From: Solimonas sp. K1W22B-7
Lineage (GTDB): Bacteria > Pseudomonadota > Gammaproteobacteria > Nevskiales > Nevskiaceae
Direction of reading: 5' to 3'
NCBI RefSeq assembly: GCF_003428335.1
Contig: NZ_CP031704.1
Location: forward strand, 3,472,001 to 3,536,000
DNA: 64,000 nucleotides
A program made the translations under genes and the position numbers. The notes beneath the pieces were generated by a model that saw only the letters and a program-made list of their open reading frames with translations, was not told where the DNA came from and made no database searches. Below are positions 37,567-47,424 of the stretch, in pieces (position 1 is the first letter of the stretch; each line of letters starts with the position of its first letter).

Positions 37567-37588
37567 CTGCCGGCTTCCGCCGGCATGA
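36584..37588 (+). CDS. IS30 family transposase
   Basis: 334 residues. An N-terminal HTH (FGIEERCEISRRRQAGESIRQIAAALDRAPSSISRELKRN) binds the ends. The DDE core has Asp178 (HWEADLM), Asp235 (TFDNGTEF) and Glu269 (KGGVENANGRLR), all intact. Unusually, the frame runs through the right inverted repeat (about residues 320-327) and ends at a TGA in the flanking REP, so the last residues STCRLPPA come partly from target DNA. The core looks intact, so activity is possible. Confidence 0.92.
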   Translation: MGRKSFEQFGIEERCEISRRRQAGESIRQIAAALDRAPSSISRELKRNTGATGYQSVYAGEQARARRWQGSRLLRDAELQARVLEGLRRGWSPEQVSRRLAQQDLQISYESIYRFIAAQIARTNDFSWRLYLPRAKSKRGFRGRKGGSPAEHIQQRVSIEKRPKAAADRRQAGHWEADLMLFARYGQAILTLHERTSRLTAIVRQPSKAAAPVAQTLQALLAPLPPALRRSITFDNGTEFALHYTLHQPLGLQTYFCDPHSPWQKGGVENANGRLRRWLPRGTNVEDLSPDQLLQIAQIYNHTPRKCLGFKTPAEVFAKVLHFKCESTCRLPPA

Positions 37589-37592
37589 CGGG
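37567..37592. repeat. Right half of the REP split by the IS
   Basis: CTGCCGGCTTCC/GCCGGCATGACGG continues the REP begun at 36525-36537. It supplies the stop codon of the transposase (TGA at 37586-37588). Confidence 0.75.
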
Positions 37593-37632
37593 TTCGTGTT
37601 CCTGCAAGCCATCGCGTTAGCAGGCCAAGCCC

Positions 37633-38673
37633 TCAGCCCAGCAGCCGCGACAGCTGCACGCGGTTGCCGACGCCGAGCTTGCGGAACACGTTGTGCAGCT
37701 GGAACTCGACGGTGCGCGGCGAACGGCACAGGCGTTCGGCGATCTGCTCGTTGCGCAGTCCCTCGACCACCAGGCGCGCGACGCGCTGCTCCGAGGGCGA
37801 GAGCTTGTTCAGCGCGGCCAGCGCCTGCAGCGAGAGCTCACCGGCCTGGCCCAGGGTCTGCGCATCGATGAGGCGCAGGACGTAGCCGCCGGGCGTCGTG
37901 TCCAGCGTCGCCGAGAGTTCCGGCAGTTCCGGGTGCTGTAGGCGCAGCGCCCCGTCGCCGCTCTGGAAGGCGCCGCGCAGGGCCGCCGGCAGGCCGGCCG
38001 TCTCCTGGCCGCGGCGCAGCGCGCGGTTCCAGCGGTTGAACTGCGTCTCGCCATGCGCGCTCTGGTAGAGCAGCGTGCCGCGCCGGTTGAAGAACACCAG
38101 CGCCTCCGGCGAGTTCTGCAGGTAACCCTGCAGCAGCGTGCTCAGGCTGCGCTCCTGCTCCAGCATGCGCAGCCGCGCCAGGCCGGCGTCGATCATCGGG
38201 TGCAGATGTTCGAGGAAGGCCTTCTCCTCCGGCGGGATGCACTCGGGGCCGAATACCGCCAGCACGCTATGCGGCTCGGCCTTGCGCCAGAAGGCCAGCG
38301 CGATGAAGTCGTCCCATTCCGGGTCGGGTTCCTGCTCCAGGCGACGCTGCGGCGCCTGCGGGTCCTCGGCGGCGATCTCGGCATAGGTGCAGGACTCGAT
38401 GCGCGGATGGCGTGCGAGGTAGGGCCCCGTCACCGACAGGCTCTTGGCCGGCACGTAGTCCGCCTTGCGCGGTGCCACGACGTGGTAGCGCAGTTGGGTG
38501 GGCTCGAAGTCGACGATGTCCGAGAACAGCGCGCAGGACCGCTGCGGCATCTCCCTGCGCATCAGGTTGATGCTGGCGCGCCAGAAACTGTCCATGTCCA
38601 CGGCGCTCTGCAGCGCGACGATCTGGGCACGCGAGGAACGGGAGGCATAGACCGCGGGGGAGCTGGCAAGCAT
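37633..38673 (-). CDS. LuxR-type transcriptional regulator with an N-terminal sensor region
   Basis: 346 residues. The C-terminal LuxR HTH is at about 284-342 (LNKLSPSEQRVARLVVEGLRNEQIAERLCRSPRTVEFQLHNVFRKLGV). The N-terminal 200 residues look like a GAF/PAS-type sensor (FWRASINLMRREMPQRSCALFSDIVDF), followed by a second PAS-like part (YLQNSPEALVFFNRRGTLLYQSAHGE). No receiver domain. It is divergent from the TetR gene at 38767 across a palindrome. The ligand is unknown. It may regulate the peptide-catabolism locus upstream, but this is only proximity. Confidence 0.82.
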   Translation of the reverse strand: MLASSPAVYASRSSRAQIVALQSAVDMDSFWRASINLMRREMPQRSCALFSDIVDFEPTQLRYHVVAPRKADYVPAKSLSVTGPYLARHPRIESCTYAEIAAEDPQAPQRRLEQEPDPEWDDFIALAFWRKAEPHSVLAVFGPECIPPEEKAFLEHLHPMIDAGLARLRMLEQERSLSTLLQGYLQNSPEALVFFNRRGTLLYQSAHGETQFNRWNRALRRGQETAGLPAALRGAFQSGDGALRLQHPELPELSATLDTTPGGYVLRLIDAQTLGQAGELSLQALAALNKLSPSEQRVARLVVEGLRNEQIAERLCRSPRTVEFQLHNVFRKLGVGNRVQLSRLLG

Positions 38674-38697
38674 GGTTCGATCCTGTTTTCTTACAAT

Positions 38698-38721
38698 GTA
38701 TTTTAATGTGCGTTAAAATAC
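38698..38721. promoter_or_regulatory. Palindromic operator between luxR-type and tetR genes
   Basis: GTATTTTAA (38698-38706) and TTAAAATAC (38713-38721) form a perfect 9-bp inverted repeat around TGTGCG. It lies in the 93-bp divergent intergenic region, is strikingly AT-rich, and is the likely binding site of the TetR protein encoded from 38767. Confidence 0.72.
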
Positions 38722-38766
38722 TTCCAGAAATCTAGATCAAGCGGCCGCCGCGCGCAAGGGGAAGCG

Positions 38767-39471
38767 ATGCAGGAAGGGAAAATCCGGGCGCCCAGGCGCA
38801 AGGGGAAAAGTGCCGGGGGACGCCCCCGGAAACTGAGCCAAGACTCGGTTTTGCAGGCCGCGGAGCTGCTGATCCGCGAGCAGGGCATGAGCGCCCTGAC
38901 GCTGCGCTCGCTGGGCGCGCAGCTGGGGGTGAAAGCCCCTACCCTGTACACCTATTTCCGCAACCTGGAGGAGATCGAAGAGGCCGCCCTGGGCCGCATC
39001 TTCGGCTCCTTCCCGGTGCCGGACCTGCAGCTGCCCGTGCCCCTGGCCGGGCAGCTGCTGGAAATGTTCCTGGCCTTGCGGGAGTTGCAGATCCGCAGCC
39101 CCGGGGCACTGACCGGCGCCCCGGGATCCGCCGCCTGGCACTGGGAAATCAAGCTGGTCAACCAGTTGCTGAAGACCTTTTCGGAAATCGGCGTGGATGA
39201 CTTCCGCACGGTGGTGGCCTACCGGACCCTGCTGGGCCTGACGGCCACCGACGCGAAAGCGGAGCGCGCCGCCGATCGCGCCGAAGAGGAAGAGCTGCTC
39301 ACCCGGCTGCCGGAGGCGGAAGCGGGCTACATCCAGCGCCTCTTCCAGAATGTGCCGGAGCTGCTCAAGCGGTCCCCCGAGGAGCGCTTCCGCCAGATCT
39401 TCATCACCCTGGTCGAACTGCTGCTGCCCCAGGTGATCCGGCACGATACGCAACGCCGGCCGGAGGCCTGA
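38767..39471 (+). CDS. TetR/AcrR family transcriptional regulator
   Basis: 234 residues with a basic lead (RAPRRKGKSAGGRPRKL), then the TetR HTH at about 40-72 (MSALTLRSLGAQLGVKAPTLYTYFRNLEEIEEAA). The Gly-rich basic lead GGRPRK resembles an AT-hook and could add minor-groove contacts, in keeping with the AT-rich palindrome upstream. The C-terminal ligand domain is unremarkable. It converges with the lipoamide dehydrogenase gene (18 bp). Confidence 0.85.
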   Translation: MQEGKIRAPRRKGKSAGGRPRKLSQDSVLQAAELLIREQGMSALTLRSLGAQLGVKAPTLYTYFRNLEEIEEAALGRIFGSFPVPDLQLPVPLAGQLLEMFLALRELQIRSPGALTGAPGSAAWHWEIKLVNQLLKTFSEIGVDDFRTVVAYRTLLGLTATDAKAERAADRAEEEELLTRLPEAEAGYIQRLFQNVPELLKRSPEERFRQIFITLVELLLPQVIRHDTQRRPEA

Positions 39472-39489
39472 ACGCTCAGCTCAGCCGGC

Positions 39490-40899
39490 TCAGAGATGGA
39501 TGGCATGACCCAGTGCCGCGAGCGCGGCCTCCGGCAGCGTTTCCGACATCGTCGGATGCACGTGGATCGTGCCGGCGAGGTCTTCCAGGCGCGCGCCCAT
39601 CTCCAGTGCCAGCGCGAACTCGCCGGACAGCTCCGAGGCATGCGCACCCACGGCATGCAGGCCGAGCACGAGGTGATTGTCGGCACGCGCGGTGACGCGC
39701 ACGAAGCCGCCGTCCGCACCGGCCTCCATCGTCAGCGAGCGGCCGTTGGCGGCGAACGGGAACGTGGCAACCTTGGTTTCGATGCCCGCGGCCTTGGCCT
39801 CGTCCGGCGACAGGCCGGCACCGACGATCTCGGGCTCGGTGAAGCACACCGCGGCGATCGCGACCGGATCGAAGCTGCGGCGATGGCCGGCGATGATCTC
39901 GGCCACCATCTCGCCCTGCGCCGAGGCCTTGTGCGCGAGCATGGGTTCGCCGACCAGGTCGCCGATGGCCCAGACGTTGCGCATCGAGCTGCGGCACTGG
40001 CTGTCGACCTTGATCCAGCGGCCATTCATGTCCACCGCCATGTTCTCCAGGCCCCAGCCGGCGGTGTTCGGCGCGCGGCCCACGGTGACCAGCACGCGGT
40101 CGCAGGGCAGCGCCAGCGGTCCGCTGCCGTTGGCCACCGCGAGCACCGGGCCATCGGGACCTTGCGCCAGGCCCTGGGCCCTGGCGTTCACGTGGACGGC
40201 GATGCCGTGCTTCTTCAGCCACTGCTCGACCGGCCGTGTCAGCTGCGCATCGTAGAGCGGCAGGATGCGCGGGCCGGCCTCGACGAAAGTCACATGGGAA
40301 CCCATGCGCGCGAAGGCGATGCCCAGTTCCATGCCGATGTAGCCCGCACCCACGACCACCAGCCGCTTCGGCAGTTCCTGCAGGGACAGCGCATCGGCCG
40401 AGGACAGCACCCGGCCACCGAAGGGCAGGTCGGGCAGCGCCACCGGCACGGAGCCGTTGGCAAGAATCACGTGCTCGGCGCTGACCGTCACGTCTCCCTT
40501 CTCGGTGCGGACGCTGCAGGTCTTGGCGTCGGAGAACGTCGCCCAGCCATTGAGCGTGCGCACCTTGGCCTTGCGCAGCAGCGCACCGACGCCCGCGTTG
40601 AGCTTGTCGACCACCCCGCTCTTCCAGCGCTGGGCCTCGGCCATGTCCAGCACCGGCGCGGCGGGCAGGCGGATGCCGAGGCTGTCGTCGCTGGCGCAGC
40701 GCGTCATCTCCTCGAACTTGCCGGCGACGTGGATCAGCGCCTTGGAGGGAATGCAGCCGCGGATCAGGCAGGTGCCGCCGAGGCGGTCGGCTTCCACCAG
40801 CACGGTGTCGAGCCCCAGCTGGCCGGCGCGGATCGCCGCGACGTAGCCGCCGGGGCCGCCGCCGATCACGAGGACCTTGGTCTTGATGGTTTCGCTCAT
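39490..40899 (-). CDS. lpdA: Dihydrolipoyl dehydrogenase, E3 of the 2-oxoacid dehydrogenase operon
   Basis: 469 residues. FAD motif GGGPGG (13-18), redox disulfide Cys44-x4-Cys49 (GGTCLIRGCIPSK), NAD motif GAGYIGMELG near 180, and the C-terminal His-x4-Glu (HPTMSETLPEAAL). It reoxidises the lipoyl arm of E2, passing electrons to NAD. ATG 40899 (MSETIKTKVLVIGGG) is chosen over longer frames. It is last in the bkd-type operon, 11 bp after E2. LIRGC replaces the more usual LNVGC, a conservative change. Confidence 0.92.
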   Translation of the reverse strand: MSETIKTKVLVIGGGPGGYVAAIRAGQLGLDTVLVEADRLGGTCLIRGCIPSKALIHVAGKFEEMTRCASDDSLGIRLPAAPVLDMAEAQRWKSGVVDKLNAGVGALLRKAKVRTLNGWATFSDAKTCSVRTEKGDVTVSAEHVILANGSVPVALPDLPFGGRVLSSADALSLQELPKRLVVVGAGYIGMELGIAFARMGSHVTFVEAGPRILPLYDAQLTRPVEQWLKKHGIAVHVNARAQGLAQGPDGPVLAVANGSGPLALPCDRVLVTVGRAPNTAGWGLENMAVDMNGRWIKVDSQCRSSMRNVWAIGDLVGEPMLAHKASAQGEMVAEIIAGHRRSFDPVAIAAVCFTEPEIVGAGLSPDEAKAAGIETKVATFPFAANGRSLTMEAGADGGFVRVTARADNHLVLGLHAVGAHASELSGEFALALEMGARLEDLAGTIHVHPTMSETLPEAALAALGHAIHL

Positions 40900-40910
40900 G
40901 GGACTCGCTC

Positions 40911-42176
40911 CTACCGCACCAGCAGGGTGACGGGGCTTTCCAGCAGGGCGCGCAGCCGCTGGATGAACCGGGCTGCGTCCCAGCCGTCGATCACGCGGTG
41001 ATCGAAGGACGACGACAGGTTCATGCACTGGCGCACGACGATCTGGCCGCCGCGCACCACCGGCTTCTCGACGATCTTGTTGACGCCGATGATCGCGACC
41101 TCCGGGGCGTTGATCACCGGCGTGGTGACGATGCCGCCGATCGGCCCGAGGCTGGAGATCGTGATGGTGGAGCCCGACAGCTCCTCGCGCGTGCCCTTGC
41201 CGGAACGCGCGGCCTCGGCCAGCCGGGAGATTTCCGCGGCCGTGTCCCAGAGATCGCGGGCCTCGGCATGCCGCAGCACCGGCACGACCAGGCCGTTGGG
41301 CGTCTGCGTGGCGATGCCGACGTGCAGGGCCTCGTAGCGGCGCACGATGCCAGCTTCGTCGTCGTAGCGGGCGTTCATCGCCGGAAAGTCCGGCAGTGCC
41401 TTGGCCAGGGCCTCGACCAGGAACGGCAGCAGCGTCAGCTTGGGCTGGTCCTTGCGGCGGTTGGCGTTGAGCTGCGCGCGCGCTTCCTCCAGCGCGGTGA
41501 CATCGACTTCTTCGACATAGGCGAAGTGCGGAATGCGCTGCTTGGAGCGCTGCATCGCCTCGGCGATCTTGCGGCGCAGGCCGATGATCCTGATCTCGTG
41601 CACGGCGTCGCGCGGTCCGCGTGCCGTCGACAGCGGCGCGCTGCCCACGGCGCCGCCGGCGGCGAAGCGCTCGAGATCTTCCTGGGTGATGCGCCCGGCC
41701 TTGCCGCTGCCCTGCACGTAGCTGAGCAGGATGCCCAGCTCCTGCGCGCGGCGGCGCACGGCGGGCGAAGCCACCGGCTTCTCGCCGGCGGCACGCGGCA
41801 CCACGGGCGCCGCGGGCGCGGCAGGGACCTGACCGGTCACCGGCTTCGGCGGTGGCGCGGCTGCGACCGGCGCGGGCGGCGGCGGGGCGGCGGGCTTCGC
41901 CACCCCGGCGGGCGGCAGTTCACCGCTGCTCTCGCCTTCCACTTCGAGCAGCACCAGCACCGAACCGATCGCGACCTTGTCGCCGGCCTGCCCGTTGAGC
42001 TGGATCACGCGGCCGGAGACCGGCGAGGGAATCTCCACGGCCGCCTTTTCGGTGAGCATGTCGGCGAGCGGCTGGTCTTCTTCCACGCGATCGCCGACGG
42101 CCACGCGCCAGCAGGCGATCTCGGCCTCGGCGATGCCTTCGCCGATGTCCGGAAGCTTGAATGCATATTGGGCCAT
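40911..42176 (-). CDS. bkdB: Branched-chain 2-oxoacid dehydrogenase E2 (lipoamide acyltransferase)
   Basis: 421 residues. The lipoyl domain (about 1-80) carries Lys44 in DMLTEKAAVEIPSP; a Pro/Ala-rich linker follows; the peripheral subunit-binding domain is near 135-170 (SPAVRRRAQELGI); and the catalytic domain contains SSSFDHRVIDGWD with the active His near 391. It transfers acyl groups from E1 to CoA and forms the core of the complex. The TEKA lipoyl site and the operon context favour the branched-chain rather than the pyruvate complex. It starts 2 bp after the E1 beta stop. Confidence 0.9.
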   Translation of the reverse strand: MAQYAFKLPDIGEGIAEAEIACWRVAVGDRVEEDQPLADMLTEKAAVEIPSPVSGRVIQLNGQAGDKVAIGSVLVLLEVEGESSGELPPAGVAKPAAPPPPAPVAAAPPPKPVTGQVPAAPAAPVVPRAAGEKPVASPAVRRRAQELGILLSYVQGSGKAGRITQEDLERFAAGGAVGSAPLSTARGPRDAVHEIRIIGLRRKIAEAMQRSKQRIPHFAYVEEVDVTALEEARAQLNANRRKDQPKLTLLPFLVEALAKALPDFPAMNARYDDEAGIVRRYEALHVGIATQTPNGLVVPVLRHAEARDLWDTAAEISRLAEAARSGKGTREELSGSTITISSLGPIGGIVTTPVINAPEVAIIGVNKIVEKPVVRGGQIVVRQCMNLSSSFDHRVIDGWDAARFIQRLRALLESPVTLLVR

Positions 42177-42178
42177 GA

Positions 42179-43192
42179 TCAGAACTCCATGACGCGCTTG
42201 AGGGCCTCGCCGACGCGCGCCGGCCCGGGGAAGTAGTGCCACTCGTGCGCCAGTGGGTACGGCGTGTCCCAGCCGGTGATGCGTTCGATCGGCGCCTCCA
42301 GGTGCGAGAAGCAGGTTTCCTGCACCTGTGCCGACAGTTCGGCGCCGAAGCCGCCCGTGCGGGTCGCCTCGTGCACGATCACGCAGCGGCCGGTCTTGCG
42401 CACCGAGGCTTCGATGGTGTCGAGATCCAGCGGCACCAGCGTGCGCAGGTCGATCACCTCGGCGTCGATGCCCGACTCCGCCACGGCCGCCAGGGCGACG
42501 TGCACCATGGTGCCGTAGCACAGCAGGGTCAGCGCCGCGCCGGGGCGCAGCACGGCGGCCTGGCCCAGCGGAATGCGGTAGTAGCCCTCGGGCACCTCGC
42601 CCATCGGATGGCCCGCCCAGGGCTTCACCGGGCGGTCGTGGTGACCGTCGAAGGGCCCGTTGTAGAGGCGCTTGGGCTCGAAGAAGATCACCGGATCGTC
42701 GTCCTCGATGGCGGCGATCAGCAGGCCCTTGGCGTCGTAGGGGTTGGAGGGCATCACCGTCTTCAGGCCGCAGACGTGGGTGAAGATCGCCTCCGGGCTC
42801 TGGCTGTGGGTCTGCCCGCCGTAGATGCCGCCGCCGCAGGGCGTGCGCACCGTGATCGGCGCGGTGAACTCGCCGCCGGAGCGGTAGCGCAGGCGCGCCG
42901 CCTCGGAGGTCAGCTGGTCCATCGCCGGGTAGATGTAGTCGGCGAACTGGATCTCCACCACCGGGCGCAGGCCATAGGCGCCCATGCCCACGGCGGCGCC
43001 GACGATGCCGCCCTCGGCGATCGGCGTGTCGAACACGCGGGTGTGGCCGTACTTCTTCTGCAGGCCGGCGGTGCAGCGGAACACGCCGCCGAAATAGCCG
43101 ACGTCCTCGCCGAAGACCAGCACGTCGGGGTCGCGCTCCAGCATCACGTCCATGGCCGAATTGAGGGCCTGGATCATCGTCATCGAAGGCAT
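42179..43192 (-). CDS. bkdA2: Branched-chain 2-oxoacid dehydrogenase E1 beta subunit
   Basis: 337 residues. GEDVGYFGGVFRCTAGLQKKYG (28-49) and DTPIAEGGIVGAAVGMGAYGLRPVVEIQFADY (55-86) are typical of E1 beta of branched-chain complexes, including the TPP-contacting Glu. It pairs with E1 alpha, encoded immediately upstream on the same strand (1 bp apart), to decarboxylate 2-oxo acids from Val, Leu and Ile. Confidence 0.92.
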   Translation of the reverse strand: MPSMTMIQALNSAMDVMLERDPDVLVFGEDVGYFGGVFRCTAGLQKKYGHTRVFDTPIAEGGIVGAAVGMGAYGLRPVVEIQFADYIYPAMDQLTSEAARLRYRSGGEFTAPITVRTPCGGGIYGGQTHSQSPEAIFTHVCGLKTVMPSNPYDAKGLLIAAIEDDDPVIFFEPKRLYNGPFDGHHDRPVKPWAGHPMGEVPEGYYRIPLGQAAVLRPGAALTLLCYGTMVHVALAAVAESGIDAEVIDLRTLVPLDLDTIEASVRKTGRCVIVHEATRTGGFGAELSAQVQETCFSHLEAPIERITGWDTPYPLAHEWHYFPGPARVGEALKRVMEF

Positions 43193-43193
43193 G

Positions 43194-44465
<1,272 letters not shown>

Positions 44466-44535
44466 TCAGCGAACGCAATCCAGGAAAATAGATTAAGACC
44501 GGATGGGAGGTATATCTTCCTTATGTGTGCCCACC

Positions 44536-44576
44536 ACCAGAATTTATCTGGTAATTTGTTCCGCGTATAAACGGAA
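44536..44576. promoter_or_regulatory. Probable Lrp/BkdR binding region
   Basis: Two inverted repeats lie in the AT-rich 137-bp divergent region: ACCAG-7-CTGGT (44536-44552) and TTCCG-8-CGGAA (44559-44576). Their centres are about 23 bp apart, about two helical turns, as expected for an Lrp-type octamer wrapping DNA. They probably control both the bkd operon and the regulator gene. Confidence 0.5.
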
Positions 44577-44587
44577 AATAGGTATTT

Positions 44588-45064
44588 ATGACCCATGCCC
44601 TGGACGAGCTCGATATCCGCATCCTGAACCAGCTGCAGGACGACGCGACCCTGCCGGTGGCCGAGGTGGCCGAGCGCGTCGCCTCATCCAAATCGGTGGT
44701 CTGGCGCCGCGTGCAGGGCTTCGTCGACAGCGGCGTCATCGAACGCCGCGTGGCGGTGCTGAACCCGAAGAAGGTGGGCTTCAGCGTCATGGTGTTCGCC
44801 ATGGTGAAGATGTCGCGGCACAGCAGCAACGCGCTGCCCAAGTTCATCGAGGCGGTGAAGGCCATCCCGCAGGTCCTGGAATGCCATACCACGCTGGGCC
44901 AGGTGGACTTCGTGCTGAAGATCGCCACCACCAGCATCGAGGAGTATCGCGAACTGGTGTGGACCCGCCTGTCGCAGCTGGAGGTCCAGGAGATCAGCTC
45001 GCTGATCTCCTTCGAGCAGACCGTGAACACCACGAGGCTGCCGCTACACGCGACGGCCGGCTGA
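44588..45064 (+). CDS. Lrp/AsnC family regulator, BkdR-like
   Basis: 158 residues. The N-terminal winged HTH (about 5-60: LDELDIRILNQLQDDATLPVAEVAERVASSKSVVWRRVQ) is followed by a RAM effector domain (GFSVMVFAMVKMS, then LECHTTLGQVDFVLKIATTSIEEY). Placement divergent to a branched-chain 2-oxoacid dehydrogenase operon is that of Pseudomonas BkdR, which activates in response to branched-chain amino acids. The gene symbol is withheld because orthology is not demonstrable here. Confidence 0.87.
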   Translation: MTHALDELDIRILNQLQDDATLPVAEVAERVASSKSVVWRRVQGFVDSGVIERRVAVLNPKKVGFSVMVFAMVKMSRHSSNALPKFIEAVKAIPQVLECHTTLGQVDFVLKIATTSIEEYRELVWTRLSQLEVQEISSLISFEQTVNTTRLPLHATAG

Positions 45065-45118
45065 AGCGGACGTGCCTATCGGGATTGGCGGGCAGCCGGT
45101 GCCCGCGGCGCAACAGGC

Positions 45119-45703
45119 CTAGGGCTTCGCCCGCTTCGATACTTCCCGGGTGATGGCCGCCATGGCCTGCTCGACCTCCTCCGGGTTGAGCCCGCCTTCC
45201 TTGGCGAAGATCACCTTGCCATCGGCCCCCAGCACGAACAGCGCCGAGTGCCTGGCCGGCACTCCCCAGGTCTTCTGTCCCTGCCCCGCGTAGTCGATCA
45301 CCAGTGCGGTCGCGGGGTCCTGGCGCTTGGTCTTTTCCATCTCCGAAACCGCCATGCTGGACATGCCGAAGGTGACGTCGTCGACATTGACGATGCTGGT
45401 GAGCAGATACAGGTCCCTGGGCAGGCCGGCCTTCTTCAGCCGCTCGAGAAACAGCCGGGTTTCCTTCTCCGCCTCGCGGCGCGCGGCCAGGTAGTGGACG
45501 ATGGAAACCCGGCCCCGGGTGTCCAGCCGCGTGCTGTCCCAGGCCCGGTAGCCGGCCTGCCCGTCGCCCTGGAGGACGATCTCGCCCTTGTTGTCGATCT
45601 TCAGCGCCGGCAAGGGCGCGCCCAGGCGGCCCGCCAGGGCGGAGGAGACGAACAGGGAGGCCAGCAGCAGGAGCACCGGCTTGAGCATCTTTTTCATGAC
45701 CAT
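45119..45703 (-). CDS. ytfJ: YtfJ family periplasmic protein
   Basis: 194 residues from ATG 45703 (MVMKKM); ATG 45697 is as good. A signal peptide ends near SSALAG. The body matches E. coli YtfJ in segments such as DNKGEIVL, YRAWDSTRL, VSIVHYLAARREAEKE, SIVNVDD and LGADGKVIFAKEGGLNPEEVEQAM. It has a thioredoxin-like fold without a CxxC pair. The biochemical role in E. coli is unknown. It converges with the Lrp gene and stands alone. Confidence 0.88.
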   Translation of the reverse strand: MVMKKMLKPVLLLLASLFVSSALAGRLGAPLPALKIDNKGEIVLQGDGQAGYRAWDSTRLDTRGRVSIVHYLAARREAEKETRLFLERLKKAGLPRDLYLLTSIVNVDDVTFGMSSMAVSEMEKTKRQDPATALVIDYAGQGQKTWGVPARHSALFVLGADGKVIFAKEGGLNPEEVEQAMAAITREVSKRAKP

Positions 45704-45746
45704 TCTGGCTTCTCAGGGCAGCGTCGGGAGGCCTGACTTTACACCT

Positions 45747-45768
45747 TAATGCACACGCATGTACATTA
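45747..45768. promoter_or_regulatory. 22-bp degenerate palindrome upstream of the P450-ferredoxin operon
   Basis: TAATG(C)ACA(C)GC and its partner GC(A)TGT(A)CATTA form an inverted repeat with two mismatched pairs (both C opposite A). It lies 85 bp before the P450 start and 44 bp beyond the ytfJ start. It is probably an operator, perhaps for the TetR gene at 47828. Confidence 0.5.
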
Positions 45769-45852
45769 GTGCCTGGCATTGCCGAACCCTCGCCGGAACG
45801 GAGGAGACATGCCACCGAACGCACCGCCCCGTCACATGCGAGAGAACGCAAC

Positions 45853-47424
45853 ATGAGCGCAGCCAATGCCATTTCCTGGGATCCCTATCGCCCGGACCTG
45901 ACCCCGAACCCCTATCCGACCTACAAGCGGCTGCGCGAGGAAATGCCGCTGTACTACAACGAGGAGCACGACTTCTACGCGATCAGCCGCTATGCGGACA
46001 TCGAGGAGTGCCTGCGCGATCGCGACCTGTTCAGCTCGGCGCATGGCGACATTCTGGAATTCATCAAGGCCCGCTCGGTGATGCCGGATTCCGTGTTCAT
46101 CCACCAGGACCCGCCCAAGCACACCGCCTACCGCTCGCTGATGCAGCGCATCATCACGCCCAAGCGCATGTTCGCGGTGGAGCAGGACATCCGTGCGCTC
46201 TGCGCGCGCAGCCTCGATCCGCTGGTCGGCAGCGACCGCTTCGACTTCATCGCCAACCTCGGCGCGGAAATGCCGATGCGCGCGGTCAGCATGCTGCTGG
46301 GCATTCCCGAGAAGGACCAGGCCGCGATCCGCCAGTCGGTGGACGACCGAATGCGCACCGAGGCCGGCAAGCCGATCGACCTCGCCGCCCAGCAGGCCAT
46401 CCAGCAGGAGGCCCTGGCCGGCTTCGAGGAATACATCAGCTGGCGCGAGAAGAACCCGTCGGACGACATGATGACGGAGCTGCTGCGCACCGACTTCAAG
46501 GATCCCGAGGGTGTCACGCGCAAGCTGACGCGCGACGAGATCTCCAACATCGTCAACGTGGTGGCCGGCGCGGGCAACGAGACCACCAACCGCCTGATCG
46601 GCTGGATGGGCAAGACCCTGTCGGAGCACCCGGACCAGCGCCGCGACATCGTGAAGAATCCCGCACTGATCCCTGCCGCCATCGAGGAGCTGCTGCGCTT
46701 CGAGCCGCCGGGCCCCTTCCTGGCGCGCGAGGTGATGCGCGACATGGAGCTCTACGGCCGCAAGATTCCGAAGGGCGCCGCGATGATGCTGCTGGTGGCC
46801 GCAGGCAATCGCGACGAGTCGCGCTTCGTCAACGGCGACAGCTTCAACATCCACCGCGAGCAGCGCCCGCACATGACCTTCGGCCAGGGCATCCACGTCT
46901 GCATCGGCGCGCCGCTGGCGCGCCTGGAAGGCCGCGTGGCGATGGAAGAAGTGCTCAAGCGCTTCCCGGACTGGGAAGTGGACTACGACAACGCCGTGCT
47001 GTCGTCGACCTCCTCGGTGCGCGGCTGGGATTCGCTGCCGGTGTGGGTGGGTTCCAAGCCCAGGAACGTCACCGTCAGCGCGCCCAAGCCCGCCGCCCCT
47101 GCGGCGGCGGCGGCCCCGGCCGCCGAAGTGACGCTGGAAGGCACCTGGAACGTCGTGGTGAAGGGCCCCACCGGCCCGCAGCCGGCGGTGCTGGTGCTGG
47201 AGCGCAGCGGCGACAAGATCAGCGGCGCGCAGACCGGCCAGGGCTCCACCTCGCCGATCGCCGACTTCAAGCGCGACGGCAGCAAGATCTACTGGGCCAA
47301 CCACATCACCAAGCCGATGAAGATGAAGGTGGAGTTCACCGGCGAACTCAACGGCAACGTGATCAGCGGCAAGGCCAAGGCCGGCTTCATGGGCTCCTAC
47401 CCCTTCACCGCCACCAAGGCCTGA
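45853..47424 (+). CDS. Cytochrome P450 with a C-terminal accessory domain
   Basis: 523 residues. P450 domain 1 to about 405: I-helix AGAGNET (238-244), ExxR Glu279-Arg282, heme ligand Cys350 in FGQGIHVCIGAPLARLEG. An Ala/Pro linker (about 409-424) leads to an extra domain at 427-523 that most P450s lack. This domain resembles the free 105-residue protein at 48728-49045 (shared GPTGPQ, W-x-N-x-I-x-KP and SGKx2Ax3MGx2PFTAxK). The ferredoxin gene follows with a TGATG junction and supplies electrons. Substrate unknown. Confidence 0.93.
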   Translation: MSAANAISWDPYRPDLTPNPYPTYKRLREEMPLYYNEEHDFYAISRYADIEECLRDRDLFSSAHGDILEFIKARSVMPDSVFIHQDPPKHTAYRSLMQRIITPKRMFAVEQDIRALCARSLDPLVGSDRFDFIANLGAEMPMRAVSMLLGIPEKDQAAIRQSVDDRMRTEAGKPIDLAAQQAIQQEALAGFEEYISWREKNPSDDMMTELLRTDFKDPEGVTRKLTRDEISNIVNVVAGAGNETTNRLIGWMGKTLSEHPDQRRDIVKNPALIPAAIEELLRFEPPGPFLAREVMRDMELYGRKIPKGAAMMLLVAAGNRDESRFVNGDSFNIHREQRPHMTFGQGIHVCIGAPLARLEGRVAMEEVLKRFPDWEVDYDNAVLSSTSSVRGWDSLPVWVGSKPRNVTVSAPKPAAPAAAAAPAAEVTLEGTWNVVVKGPTGPQPAVLVLERSGDKISGAQTGQGSTSPIADFKRDGSKIYWANHITKPMKMKVEFTGELNGNVISGKAKAGFMGSYPFTATKA

